Of a DNA stretch of 64,000 nt, positions 37,022-47,642 are shown in pieces. Source of the stretch: Formicarius rufipectus (Eukaryota > Chordata > Aves > Passeriformes > Formicariidae); assembly GCA_013399695.1 (NCBI GenBank), contig VXAU01000753.1:37020-101019 (forward strand), written 5' to 3'. Under the pieces are notes generated by a model, which was given only the letters and a program-made list of their open reading frames with translations, did no database searches and was not told the DNA's origin. The position numbers and the translations under genes are program-made. Position 1 is the stretch's first letter, and each line of letters begins with the position of its first letter.

Positions 37022-38829
37022 TGCTGGTAGCCTTGCTTTATAGTTTGAATTGATCTATTTACCCAATAACTGCACATTGCTAGGACAAATTTGGTAATAT
37101 CTAGGTAAAAATGTCATAAGGTGGAAAGTTTACAGAACAGATTTCTTGTCTCCCATTTGCCTCTGTCTGCCTCCTACTCCAAGCCCAGCCTTCTTCTTCT
37201 TCACAAAGTATGAGCCTAGAGGAGTTCTGGGTCAATCCTGTTATGGGTTTGCCTCATATTCTGAGTGCCAAACTCATTGGTTTTCATACATCTTTCCACC
37301 CACAGCATCTCTTCACTTAAATGCTTTCAGCTGCAAACCAAAACAGATTGACACAGCTAAAAAAACAGTGGTGAGGACAAAAATACCACATCAGAATTAA
37401 GACTCTCCTGCAGAAATGCCTTGTCTTAATCACACTTCACTGATGAGGTCCTGCAGATGTCCTTGAAATTACTCCATTCCCTAGAAACTTTTCTCTAAGA
37501 GTTAATTTAAATTTTTGGAGGGAAAAAGCATGAGTGCATGGAAACGCTACTCTTCATTTGACAAAAGAACAGGTGGATGTCTTATGATAATTAAATTACA
37601 AATCAATGCCTGCTGCTGACAGAGTATTGTATGCTGCCAACTAGCATCAGATATTTAAAATCCTCTGTAATTACCTATAATGAGGGAGTGGAGTGCACTA
37701 CTGTGAATTTTTAATATGAGCATGCCTTTTCATAAGAGATCATTTTCTCTACACTGACATTGTTACAGCTTCGTTGCTCTTTACACTGCACTGCCTAAAG
37801 GAACACTTCTAAGGCTGTGATTGCCAAAGAGACTTCAGCTACACAGGCCTGAAGACATGAATTCATCAGGATGTAATGGCCAAAATTTCAACAAAGGCAG
37901 TTATCAAGTTACAATAGCCAGACTACTGTATTGATATGATGGCATGGAAATATAGATGCTTTCTTAACCTACCTTTGACAGATAGATAATGGATTAAGAT
38001 ACGACAAATTTGTCATTCAATTTTAGGCCAAAGGGAACTTTTTTGTGTGTGTGTGTCTGATTTTTGTTGCTGGTTTGTTGTTTTTTTCTCCCAAAAGTCT
38101 GCAGTATTTTTTTTTAAGTTGCCAACAATTTGCATTGCAGAAAACACAAATAGAACATTTAATTTTATATCAGTTCAAATTGACCCATGTTCTAAGCTGC
38201 TGAATTTGGTCCAGCTGGCACTGCCATCTTAAAGCACATGTCTCTGTTCTTCTCTACATGGCCCTTTGGCTGGACCACACTCCAACAGATTGCACATTAC
38301 TGCTACTTGCAATAAAAGGGATGCAAAAGGAGGGATCAAGGTTTGTATTAGGAGTCACGAGGCTCCACAAAATCCTGTGAAATGAAAGTAGCCAGGGAAT
38401 CCTTGCGTGAAGAATCTTGACATGGTAGAAAACAGGCATAGAGGCAAAAAAAGCAACATCACCTTTTGCTCAGGTGAAACTGTAGAGTAGACACAGGTGA
38501 TATATATTAATGGTGGAAAAAAGGCATCTTAACACATTATGAGATAACTCTTTCATGAGTGGATCCAGCTCCCCATGTCTCTTCAAAGCCAGTGTGATAA
38601 AAACCATAATATACTACCCAGAGTATTTATCTCATGAAACAATAGCAACAACACTAGTTTTAGCTCTCTCACATCAGCATTTCAAGTCTTGAATACTCTT
38701 TCTGTTTTACAGTCCTCTTCAGGTGGGGTCAGATTTCTGCACCGTCAAAATTGTGAAGCTTCATATAACCCATTGTGCTAATTTAACAAAAAGACCACAA
38801 TAAATACACTGATAGAGAAGGAAAACCCA
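37022..38829. other. Noncoding interval with candidate conserved element
   Basis: No gene is seen. Block 37500-37760 is non-repetitive and rich in homeodomain words (GATAATTAAATTACAAATCA, CTGTAATTACCTATAATGAG) with an E-box CAGGTG. A GT microsatellite is at 38045-38056. The other frames have no motifs. Confidence 0.45.
38045..38056. repeat. (GT)6 microsatellite
   Basis: GTGTGTGTGTGT in a T-rich context. Confidence 0.9.
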
Positions 38830-39450
38830 CCTGACCCACAAAAACAGATGCACAGCCCAGCACCTGGGGCATGAGCAGAATGGAGCTCAGTAGACCCTGT
38901 GCTGAGCATCACATGGGCCCCCTGAGCAAAAAATAAAAAGAAAGAGGAAACCTGTTGGTGAGAATGATGATCAGAGTCTGGTCAAGAGTCACAGGTGCAA
39001 TCCTGTTGCAGTTCTGGATCCAACAAGTGATTCTAGAAGTCCCCAAACCCCAAGATTATATATGCTCAGGTTCAGGTGGGACTGCCCAGTACCTCCCACA
39101 AGAGGAGGAGTCTCACAATGGGTAATTTACTCTGTGAGTCATAACATATTTTGGGAATCCTTGATGGCCCATGAGCAGACATGACCACTCAGGTGAGTGT
39201 GAAGGTGCTGATGACTCCCTGGAGGAGAGTTATCACACCTGAGTCATTGGAGTGAAGACAGGAACTTTCCTGTCTCACAGAGACCTTAAGCACCCATCTT
39301 GTAGTCTGAGGAGCTACACCTGTAGCTGGGTGTGCCCTACGCAGCTGCTGCCAATGATCCACTCTTCGCAGTTCATGGGAAAATGACAGAGAGGTTAGGA
39401 TACACAGCCCTGGTGACACCCACACAGTGACAAACTGGTCCTGGCTACTA
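38830..39450. mobile_element. Possible degraded LTR-like block
   Basis: This stretch is GC-richer than its flanks and unlike CR1. It carries a TATA-like GATTATATATGC (39054-39065), then AGAGGAGGAGTCTCACAATG, GTGAGTCATAACATATTTTG, GGCCCATGAGCAGACATGAC and TCACACCTGAGTCATTGGAG. These words recall avian LTR promoter regions. No paired LTR, primer-binding site or retroviral gene was found. Boundaries and orientation (TATA reading plus) are guesses, and it may simply be unique sequence. Confidence 0.35.
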
Positions 39451-39774
39451 TAACCAGGATACCCATATAACTTTGAGACTAGAGGGAAAGGAATTTTTGC
39501 AGAAAATTTCCCATATGAAGCAGCGACCTCTTAATGATCTAGTTGTTCCACTGCAATGTGGAAACAGACAAGGTATGCAGCTGGGTCCCAACACTGCTTT
39601 CTTCTTGTTTCTCACTCACTTGCCTTCCTCTCAAACTAGGATTCGAGCTGACTTGTAAGTCCCATATAGGTTGGTCCCACTGCTAGTTATCTGCTGCAGC
39701 CTTGACGTAAGAGCTGCATTTGAACAGGGTTCAAGCATCACCCACCTTCTGCATGATATTAGGTCAAGAATTCA
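39451..39774. other. Noncoding interval, no gene seen
   Basis: Unique sequence between the LTR-like block and a CR1. Short plus frames (39473-39658, 39671-39907) have no domain, and the latter ends inside CR1. Confidence 0.45.
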
Positions 39775-39953
39775 GTACACTGGATTTGCCCAGAGAAGCT
39801 GTGGATGCCTCTCCCTGGAGGTGTTCAAGACTGGGGTGGGGGGCTTTAAACAACCTGTTCTAGTGGAAAGTGTCCCTTCCCACGGCAGTGGAGTTGGAAT
39901 TAGATGATGTTTGAGGTCAGTTCCAATGGAAATTGTTCTATGATTCTGTGATT
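39775..39953 (+). mobile_element. CR1 LINE 3' fragment
   Basis: GCCCAGAGAAGCTGTGGATG, CCTCTCCCTGGAGGTGTTCA, CCTGTTCTAGTGGAAAGTGT and GGCAGTGGAGTTGGAATTAG, then TTGTTCTATGATTCTGTGAT. This is sense CR1, the last about 180 nt, well preserved. A G-run (GGGGTGGGGGGC) interrupts the middle. Confidence 0.96.
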
Positions 39954-40477
39954 TGTTCACAGTATTAGTAGCCAAGAAAAACTAAACCATAATGGACTGT
40001 TTAGACAAATGTTTAATCTGCAAAGTCCCATTAAAAAATGTTAGTGTCACCTTATCTTACTTTGGTGCTCAGTGTTTTCTTTGGTCTTCAATGTGTTGAA
40101 TTTTACTGTCACTGCTCTCCAGAGGCAGCAAATTTCAATGTCATACCAATGAGCATCCTCAGAAAACAAACTTTACAATTTGCACACACAAGTCATTGGG
40201 CATTCATCCAATCATGAGTAGAAATAATGTTACTCATTCAACTGATTGCAAATGAGCAACACAGCTTGAATTCTGAATATTTGCAATCAATCTATAGAGT
40301 ATAAAGAAAAAAAAACAACCCTCTTCTCATTATATAAAATGGAAGAAATCACAATCTGCTTGCCAAGACTGTGGAAGCAGATTAGGAAGCTTAAATCATT
40401 GAATAATTATACTTATTGTGAATGACTTGCTATTCTGCTTATCAAGTAGATTTTTAACAAGCTTCTCACTATATCAC
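39954..40477. other. Noncoding interval, no gene seen
   Basis: AT-rich unique sequence between CR1 and MIR remnants. No supported feature. Confidence 0.5.
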
Positions 40478-40688
40478 AGCAATACCTTTCATCCAAGAAG
40501 CCCAAAGAGCTTTACAAGTGGGAGTCAAATCTGATAACATCCTGCTGATGTGCATCATCTAAAGGTGGGTAAAATTATGCACAAAAATACAGCAATTTGC
40601 TCAAGGTCACAAAGAAAATCAGTGAATTAAGCAGCAGTAGAACTTAAGAGATTTTCCCAGTCTGCTCTTCTAAGATCGAGATCTAATG
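40478..40688 (+). mobile_element. MIR-type SINE, nearly full core and 3' half
   Basis: CAATACCTTTCATCCAAGAA, GCCCAAAGAGCTTTACAAG, then TTTGCTCAAGGTCACAAAGA, AAATCAGTGAATTAAGCAGC, AGTAGAACTTAAGAG and CCCAGTCTGCTCTTCTAA. The order follows sauropsid MIR: GCACCTTTCATC, CAAAGCGCTTTACAA, CTTGCCCAAGGTCACACAGC, then GGCAGAGC, GAACCCAGGAGTC and CCAGTCCTGCTCTAACC. The middle (a GGTGGGTAAAATTATGC segment) is diverged. It is the most complete MIR in the window and an old, presumably inert, insertion. Confidence 0.75.
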
Positions 40689-41038
40689 TACCTACACAGA
40701 CTTTAATAGCAATAATAACTATTACTATTTAAACATAAGGTTATAAGTTTGCTGTAATTTGTTTTTAATTTTCTAGTAGTGCTTTGGGTAAGTTACAGTG
40801 TGCGATCTCTGTGAAACACACAGTGAATTTTAGAAGACAGGAGGTTTCCTGTAAGAGGCATATTGGTTCTCAGAAAGAATGTTATCAGTGCTGAATACTG
40901 AGAATTTGCATAAATATTCCATTTAGTAAAACAAGAAGTTCATTTATTTTAGGAGAGAGAGAAAAAAGACTATGATTTCTTATCTTGGCTTATTGAAAGT
41001 AGCAGGTTTTTGTCCATAGCAGGGAATATATTGTCATT

Positions 41039-41101
41039 AAAAATAAACAAACAAAAAAACCCCCCCGCCAAAAGCAAGCAACCAACCAACCAAAAAAAAG
41101 C
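41039..41101. repeat. A-rich (CAAA)/(CCAA)n low complexity
   Basis: AAACAAACAAAAAAACCCCC, then repeated CAACCAACCAACC and AAAAAAAAGC. Simple sequence. Confidence 0.9.
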
Positions 41102-41329
41102 AAGTATAATGCAGTGAAACAATTGTGTTTTACATTATTCTCCTCATCTGCTTTCTGAAACCCTAAATAATTTTATTTTTCATCACAAAGAAGAAATGAG
41201 ATGGACATTAGCCAAAGCACCTCTTCCTTTTATTAGGTGGAGGTAGTTGCACCTTTTCCTCACAAGATGGCACAGTAACCATCGAGTTAAAGCATACTGT
41301 CACTTTGAACGACGAAGTGTAGCAAGGGG

Positions 41330-41366
41330 AAAAAAAAATAAAAAATAAAAATAAAAAAATAAAAAT
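41330..41366. repeat. (AAAAAT)n low complexity
   Basis: Repeated runs of 4-8 A separated by single T. Confidence 0.9.
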
Positions 41367-41431
41367 CTGTGCAATGTCATAAAACTTCAAATGATTCCTG
41401 CTTTGAACAGACCTGACATAAAACTATTATT

Positions 41432-41449
41432 AAAAAAAAAAAAAAAAAA
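41432..41449. repeat. Poly(A) run, 18 nt
   Basis: Uninterrupted A18. No retroposed body is visible upstream. Confidence 0.95.
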
Positions 41450-41822
41450 GACAACAATCTTTTACCGTAAGTATACATATAAAGGTAACAATTCACGAAG
41501 CTGGCAGCTGGAGAAAAGTTGTAACAGTTCATATAAGTCTCGAAAATTACAAGCAAGTAGGAACCTATCACTTTTTGTGAGCTTTAGCATGAACAAAACC
41601 ACTATGTATTGACAAGACTGAGACTAGCCCAGAATGCTGCATTCCTCCAGGAATTCTAAATCCTAATTAAAACCGCCTGCATGCAAATCTGTACCATGAG
41701 GTATTCAGCTCCATATGCTGCATCACATTTTGGACCTGTTAACAGCATCAGTTTAGCCCTCTGGAGGCTGCTACTTGCTATCCAATAATTTAAAATAGAT
41801 TTTTAACTTGAAGTGCCAATAT

Positions 41823-41838
41823 AAAAAAAAAAAAAAAA
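41823..41838. repeat. Poly(A) run, 16 nt
   Basis: Uninterrupted A16 in unique sequence. Confidence 0.95.
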
Positions 41839-42974
41839 GAAGACACTCTAAGAGGGCGGCTTTGCTCAGATTAAATGGTGAATGTGGCTGCAGACTATAA
41901 AAATCAGTAACAAGAAAAATAGAAAATCCACCTAATACTAATTGTTTATCTAAGGGGAGCAAAGGAAAGACGTGGGTGAAACCGTACCATTTACAAGCAT
42001 CAAGCAATAGCCACCTCTCTACCCCTTTGTCCTGCAATAACTTTATTTGCATAGTCCTTTTTATAGTCTTCAACTCTTCCACTCAAAATACCTTTTTTAC
42101 ATGTCCATGTTCTCACAACTGCTCTAGAAGTCTTCATGCCTCAGTAGCTCCTTCTTTTTCCCCCGCAGCTCCTCATGCAGCCCTAGATGCACATGTGCCC
42201 ATCAATCCCTCTAATTCTGCTGTTGCAGAATCCCCAGCATAGGGACACAAATTCTCTTTTTCCACGCCTTGCCAGCTCTGAAGAGCAGCTTCTGGCATGG
42301 GGTGGCTGTGCTGAGGTTACAACTGAGCATTTGGAGAGGCAGAGCTGGCAAATGCTGTCAGTTGCCATGTCCCAGCTTCTCTGCCAGTAAACCTGTGGTG
42401 GGAATACAGCATGGCAAAACAGACACCCTAGGTTTACATCAGAAGATTACAAAGTGACCATGTGATGCAATAAATAAACAATACATTATTGTTGCCAGAA
42501 ACAAATTATATAAGAGAAACAAACAGAAATCACAGAACAAACAGCTTGCCCCCCTTGAGCTTTCTGTACCAAAAATATATGTTTTAATTCAGTCCAGCAG
42601 CATGTGACACAGCAGGTCATTTGTCTGTTGAACTGAAACCCTCTCATCTGTCTTCACACAGTGTCTGTGGGATTCCTGTATCATCTTCTACAGAAATGTG
42701 AGAATTCTGGCCAAAGGCTCTATGTGGCCAAAGGATGTTCTCAGGCTAAGATGGGTGAATGATATTGTAGATAACTATTTCTATTCTTGGTTTTGCCACA
42801 GAACTCTCATGCAATGCTAGGCTTTTCACAAAATCTACCTTTGCACAGGTGTAGAACTGAGATATTCCTCACTTTGAAAGGTCTTGGTAGCCACAAATGG
42901 CCAGTTTTTGCAGAAGCGCAGAGCAATAGCAACTTCAGTTGAAATCAGGAGGAGCTGGATTATGTACAGAAAAA

Positions 42975-43299
42975 ATCATAGAATCAAAGAATATGCTGAA
43001 AGGGACCCATCAGGACTGACAAGTCCAGTTGCACAGGACACCCCTAGAATTACACCATGTGCCTGAGGGCATTGTCCAAATGCTCCTTGAGCTCTGGCAG
43101 GCTTGGAATCCTGTACCCTTGGTCACCCACACAGTAAAGAAATTCTTCCTCACGTTCAGGTGGAACTTCCTGTGGATCAGTTTCTGCCCATTGCCTCCTG
43201 TCCTATTGCTTGGCACCTCTGAGAAGAGCCTGGATCCATCCTCTTAATACCCTCCCTTCAGGTACTTATATACATTGATAAGGTCCCCTCAGTGCAACA
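42975..43299 (-). mobile_element. CR1 LINE 3' fragment (~325 bp)
   Basis: AATCATAGAATCAAAGAATA, GCTGAAAGGGACCCATCAGG, GTGCCTGAGGGCATTGTCCA and AATGCTCCTTGAGCTCTGGC, then CCTCACGTTCAGGTGGAACT and CTTCAGGTACTTATATACAT. This is an inverted CR1 of the same 3' type as 22448-22621 (GGACCCAT, GTCCAAATGCTCC). No open frame is retained across it; the short frames on both strands here are shadows. Confidence 0.94.
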
Positions 43300-45065
43300 G
43301 GAAAATCAATGAAAAAATTAATAATGGAGCACAGTTTGAACTGATTGCATTAAATAATGCATTAAGACATGCTGATTATAAAATCCCATATAAAGTAACC
43401 CTCCATGTTAAAGGAGAAGAAAGCTCATGAAAACAAAAGTAACTATAATTAAAAATGTATTGGGGTTGATGCATATTATAATACTACATTGCAATATATG
43501 GCCACAGAGGGCCTGCAATAAAATTGCTTAGACCATCTTCCTCCTTGCATTTCCTAAATCTGAGTGGTTAACTTTATCACTCTGCCATCCCTTAACTGTA
43601 CTTTGAACATGATGTATACACACATAAAAAAACTCTCATAAACTTTAATAGCATTCCTGCTTCTTCTGCTGTGAAGAAAGTATAGAGATAAGTATTTTTC
43701 AGTGTTTGTGGAAAACTGGCTCTTCTTAAATAAAAATACAAATGCTTTGTGTACCTAAACTTGACAATCTCACTGTTGTCACCCTGATGAACCTAGACCA
43801 TTAGCTCTGAAGATAATGTTCTTTTTGTACAAAACCAATTTATGTTGGTGCTGGAAAAGTTATTACAAATCTCAAATATCTCATCCTCTTATCAGCTCCC
43901 TCTTTGAAAAGCTATGAATTTTTACTAAGAGAAAGATGGATTTAGTCCATTTTAAGTAGGTGTTCAATAGGCCATCAAAACCCATTCGTGTCAGGTGAAT
44001 TTGCATGCACTTGACACTCATAAGAGCTGAGATAAACTTTTCCATAGCAGCACACTTACTGAAAAAAAACAGCTTTGGACCTTTGGGTCTTAATCCTTCC
44101 ACAACCTTTCAGTACAGAATAATTGTGGTAAAATAATCTGCACTTTCAGATACTTTAATCAGCCCTGGTTAGTGCACAATCAGCCAAAGTAGCTGTCATT
44201 GTAAACAGACCACAGAGAAATGTGAGGCTATTGCATGAACAAGGGAATATTTGCTTTACTGAGGCTATTGTAAAAAAGAGTATTTCCACATTTCCCCTCT
44301 CCACAGCAATCTGGTTCCTGATCTAAGGAATTTGTGGTTCCAGGGGAAGCTCCTTCAGCTCAATGGTCTGATGGCAACACATCAGGGTAAAACTAGTCCC
44401 AGTTCGCAGGCTGGGCAGTAAGAGTATCTCATTAAACTGTGTTCCCTGCAGGTACACTAAGTTTAATGTAATGGGGAAATGGCTTGGGTTTACATCCTTT
44501 GAGCCACAGAGAGAATGAATTTACCCGTCCTTGGGCCATACTTCACCTGAAATGAAGAGGGAACATCTTATCATCATCATCTTTGTTTAGTCTATTTAAA
44601 AATAAGCTAATAAATGTATTACATCTGCATTTTCTGAAGGGCCAACCAATCCTGCCAGCATAGCCATCCTTGGTTTTTCGAGTCCCACAGAGTTTAGGCT
44701 GAACCAAGACAGTGAGTGGGTATGATGAACTGCTGGTAAAAAACAAAATTGCAGGAAACCAAGGGATTTATACACAGATTCTCTACTATCTGTAGAACTG
44801 CTTCTATATCTAGGCACCTACAATCAGTCTTATTTTGACAGGGATGCATTTTTCACATTTGGGCTTAAATGTGGGAATCAACCAGCACTTTCTCTGCTGG
44901 ATGAAGACAGTGATTCTCTGTTGGGGCTGTTGTTATTTGTCAATCTCCTTCCGCAGTCATGTTGGAAGAATACCATATTTCTTATTTTAAAGTGATTTGA
45001 GCACTCATATTTAAATAAGCCAACTGGGCTCTTGGTCTCTGCAAACATAAATGAGAGCCCATGCT
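43300..45065. other. Noncoding interval with candidate regulatory block
   Basis: No gene is seen. Block 43310-43510 is AT-rich and non-repetitive, with a homeodomain-type inverted repeat at 43346-43361. The minus frames at 43881-44102 and 44543-44817 lack motifs. Confidence 0.45.
43346..43361. promoter_or_regulatory. Palindromic homeodomain-type site
   Basis: TGCATTAAATAATGCA has perfect 7-nt arms (TGCATTA and TAATGCA) around AA. Paired TAAT half-sites next to ATGC-like words suit dimeric homeodomain or POU binding. Role inferred only. Confidence 0.3.
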
Positions 45066-45387
45066 TAAAGTTTGGAAAGGACCTCTAAGTTCACTGAGTG
45101 CAGCCATTAACCCAGCACTGCCATGTCTGCCACTAAACCACATACCCAAGTGTCACATTTAAACACCGTTTGAACACTTCTATGGAGAGTGATTCCACCA
45201 CTTCATTTGGCAGCCTATTCCAATGCCTGACCCCCCTTTCACTGAAGAATTTTTTTCCTCATATCTAATCTAAACCTCCCCTGGAGCAACCTGAAGCCAT
45301 TTGCTCTTGCCCTGCCACTTGTTACTGGGAGAAGAGACTGACATCCACCTCACTACAACCTCCTTTGTAGTAGTTGTAGTGAGTGAC
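45066..45387 (-). mobile_element. CR1 LINE 3' fragment (~320 bp)
   Basis: AAAGTTTGGAAAGGACCTCT, ATTAACCCAGCACTGCCATG, AGTGATTCCACCACTTCATT, TTGGCAGCCTATTCCAATGC and CACTACAACCTCCTTTGTAG. This inverted CR1 belongs to the CCACCACTTC subfamily, like 21944-22150 and 35357-35955. The terminal octamer tail is eroded. Confidence 0.94.
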
Positions 45388-47249
45388 CAGACACTTGATT
45401 TGTATCATGTATCATATATATTTGGCAGAGTAAGTAATGTCTGAAAAGTTCTTTAGAGCTGAAAAATGCTACAAAAATATGAATTTATACTATATGGCAT
45501 AGAAGACTCTCTGGGCACCAAATAATTAATTAGATGGAGATTTACTACCAGTCCATTAAAAATCAAAACTCAACATGTCTTAACATGGAAAACATCAGAT
45601 TTAACTGATTTTGAGAATTATCACCTGACTCTTCTGTTGAATAAAACTATTGCATCTCACCATTGTGGCTGCCTATCTTTGTGCTGAATTCTACAGTATT
45701 TTGTGCCTTTCTTGATTTCTTTTGGTAATTATTAAAGTTGCAAAGCGCAGGGGAAGACAAAGGGAAGGTTGAATACTTTAAAAATTAGTAATGTTATCTC
45801 TGAGGAAATAGAAATTTCTTTCTGGCAGACTGACCTTATGAATGTTCAAAGCCATCCTTCTTCATGATAACACTGGCTTAATTAAAAGGTTAAATCCCTA
45901 CGCTGTTCAATAAGAATTCCTATTTGAAAAAGCATAGATACTGGAACAACTTTCTTTTCAATTTCTTTATGTTTTCAGCTGAAGAAAATAAATCTCTTTT
46001 ATAAAATATCATGAAGAAAATAAAATCTATATTTCTTTGGTCCTAATGATAAGCTTTCAGGAAGGCCAGGTAAATGACTGTTAGCTGAATAACAATGTCG
46101 TACGTTTTCTATGTTCTTAATTATGAGAAAATTAGGACAAAGCAGGTTAAAATTAGATTCAGCCCAGATCATAAGGAAATCATGAGGCACTCTTAACTTT
46201 GAAACGAAAGACATTACGATAAAATGATACCCAAAACAAAACTCAAACAATCCCAAGCAAATAGCTTGGTCTAGACACAGCAGTTTTATTATTAGTCAAA
46301 GAGGGTTTTTTAAGTCCTGACCCAACAAATGGATTGATTGATTGATTATATAAATAAATATTTTCCAGAACTTTATATATGCAGTGGGCCAAAATGCAAT
46401 ATCCATCTGGAAATATAGCCTATTTAAAGCTATTTGATTATTCATTTACCATCTTTTTTAGTGATTGATTAAGTGCTAGATGGATAGCTGAAGACCCATA
46501 TCTCTGGGTTTTTTTCTGATGAAGTAGCAATCTAAACTCCTCAAAATAAAAGTTTTCTTCTAAAAATCACATCATTTTCCCTACATAAACCACCTTTACA
46601 AGAGCAGACAAATCACTCTATATTTTCAGTCAGTCCTCTGCTACTCAGCTGGTAATTTCAAGAAGGAAAACGATTTGTTGAGTCTGGAGCTGTGATTTTA
46701 TGCTGAGGAAGTGAAACGTTTCCTGGGAACCAAACAGAGCTACAGCTCATTTTTATCCTGACAATGAGAAAGCAAGCATGACTTTCACTTGTTGTTGACC
46801 TTTGCTGCAGTTGCATCACAGATCTAAAAGTCAGTGGCTATATATATAACATTATTCACATCCAACTACCATGTATAGAGTGGGAAAAACATATTTTAGT
46901 ATTTATAAAACATCTCTGCATGAGCAAGTTCTGACAACATTAGTCACAATTGTGTGAATGATTATCCACACCAAGAAAAATGTACCTTTTTGAGTGATTC
47001 ATCTCATCTCTGCTGCTCAGGAAGGGCTGCCCTTTCATGGTGTGTGACACTAACTACACAAAAGCTGAGATACTGGTGACAGTGAACCTGACCCAGAAGC
47101 TCTTCTGGCTCTCAGACCTTGAGATAAACAGTGTCTATGTGCTTTCCCCTGGAAGGTTTCTTTTTTGTTGTAGTGACTTCGCCCTAATTGTCCTAAACCA
47201 AAGTGAAATCTGCCTATGTGGGAATTGCCACAACTTGTGAACATAAAAC
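45388..47249. other. Noncoding interval, no gene seen
   Basis: AT-rich unique sequence with a GATT microsatellite (46332-46348) and a short TA run near 46842. Frames at 45999-46256 minus and 47037-47240 plus show no domain. Confidence 0.5.
46332..46348. repeat. (GATT)4 microsatellite
   Basis: GATTGATTGATTGATTA, followed by TAAATAAATA. Confidence 0.92.
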
Positions 47250-47514
47250 TAGATTAGATACTTAGATTAGATATTAGGAAGAAATTATTTGCTATGAGGG
47301 CGGTGAGAAACTCACACAGATTGCCCAGATCAGTTTTGGATGGCCCATCCCTGAAGGTGTTCAGAGCCAGGTTGGATGGGGCTCTGAGCAACGTGGCCTA
47401 GTGTCACTGAAAAAAGTGTTGCTGTCCTTGGCAGAAGGATTAGAACAAGATGATCTTTAAGGTCCCTTTCAACCCAACCATTCTACAATTCTATGATTCC
47501 ATCATTCCATGATT
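47250..47514 (+). mobile_element. CR1 LINE 3' fragment (~265 bp)
   Basis: AGATTAGATATTAGGAAGAA, GATGGCCCATCCCTGAAGGT, GTTCAGAGCCAGGTTGGATG and GGGCTCTGAGCAACGTGGCC, then CCCTTTCAACCCAACCATTC and an extended tail of ATTCTATGATTCC units. It is well preserved, including several tail repeats. Confidence 0.97.
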
Positions 47515-47597
47515 ATTGAGTACTTCAGAAGTTTTTTTTGGAAACCAAAATATAAAAATATTTTAACAACCTTGCACTTCCATTACACGCTGAATAA

Positions 47598-47642
47598 TCA
47601 TGATAGTCCCTTCCAATCCAAACCATTCTGTGATACTATCTG
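47598..47642 (+). mobile_element. CR1 LINE 3'-terminal scrap
   Basis: TAGTCCCTTCCAATCCAAAC followed by CATTCTGTGATACTATC. Only the last about 45 nt of a sense CR1, 84 nt after the preceding copy. It may be a separate insertion or a local duplication of that copy's end. Confidence 0.8.

Larger units (their letters stand above)
40689..42974. other. Noncoding interval with A-rich simple repeats
   Basis: Several A-rich patches (41039-41101, 41330-41366, 41432-41449, 41823-41838) lie in unique sequence. Antisense frames over the A-runs give phenylalanine- or lysine-rich peptides and are artefacts. About 42100-42400 is slightly GC-richer with no recognised domain. Confidence 0.5.

Noticed and set aside
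41208..41612. Phenylalanine- or lysine-rich frames that look like membrane segments
   Set aside because: Produced by translating A-runs and T-runs at 41330-41449; simple-sequence artefacts.
47037..47240. 67-codon plus frame just upstream of CR1 (47250)
   Set aside because: An opposing frame covers the same bases, there is no recognised domain, and no splice signals convincingly bound it.
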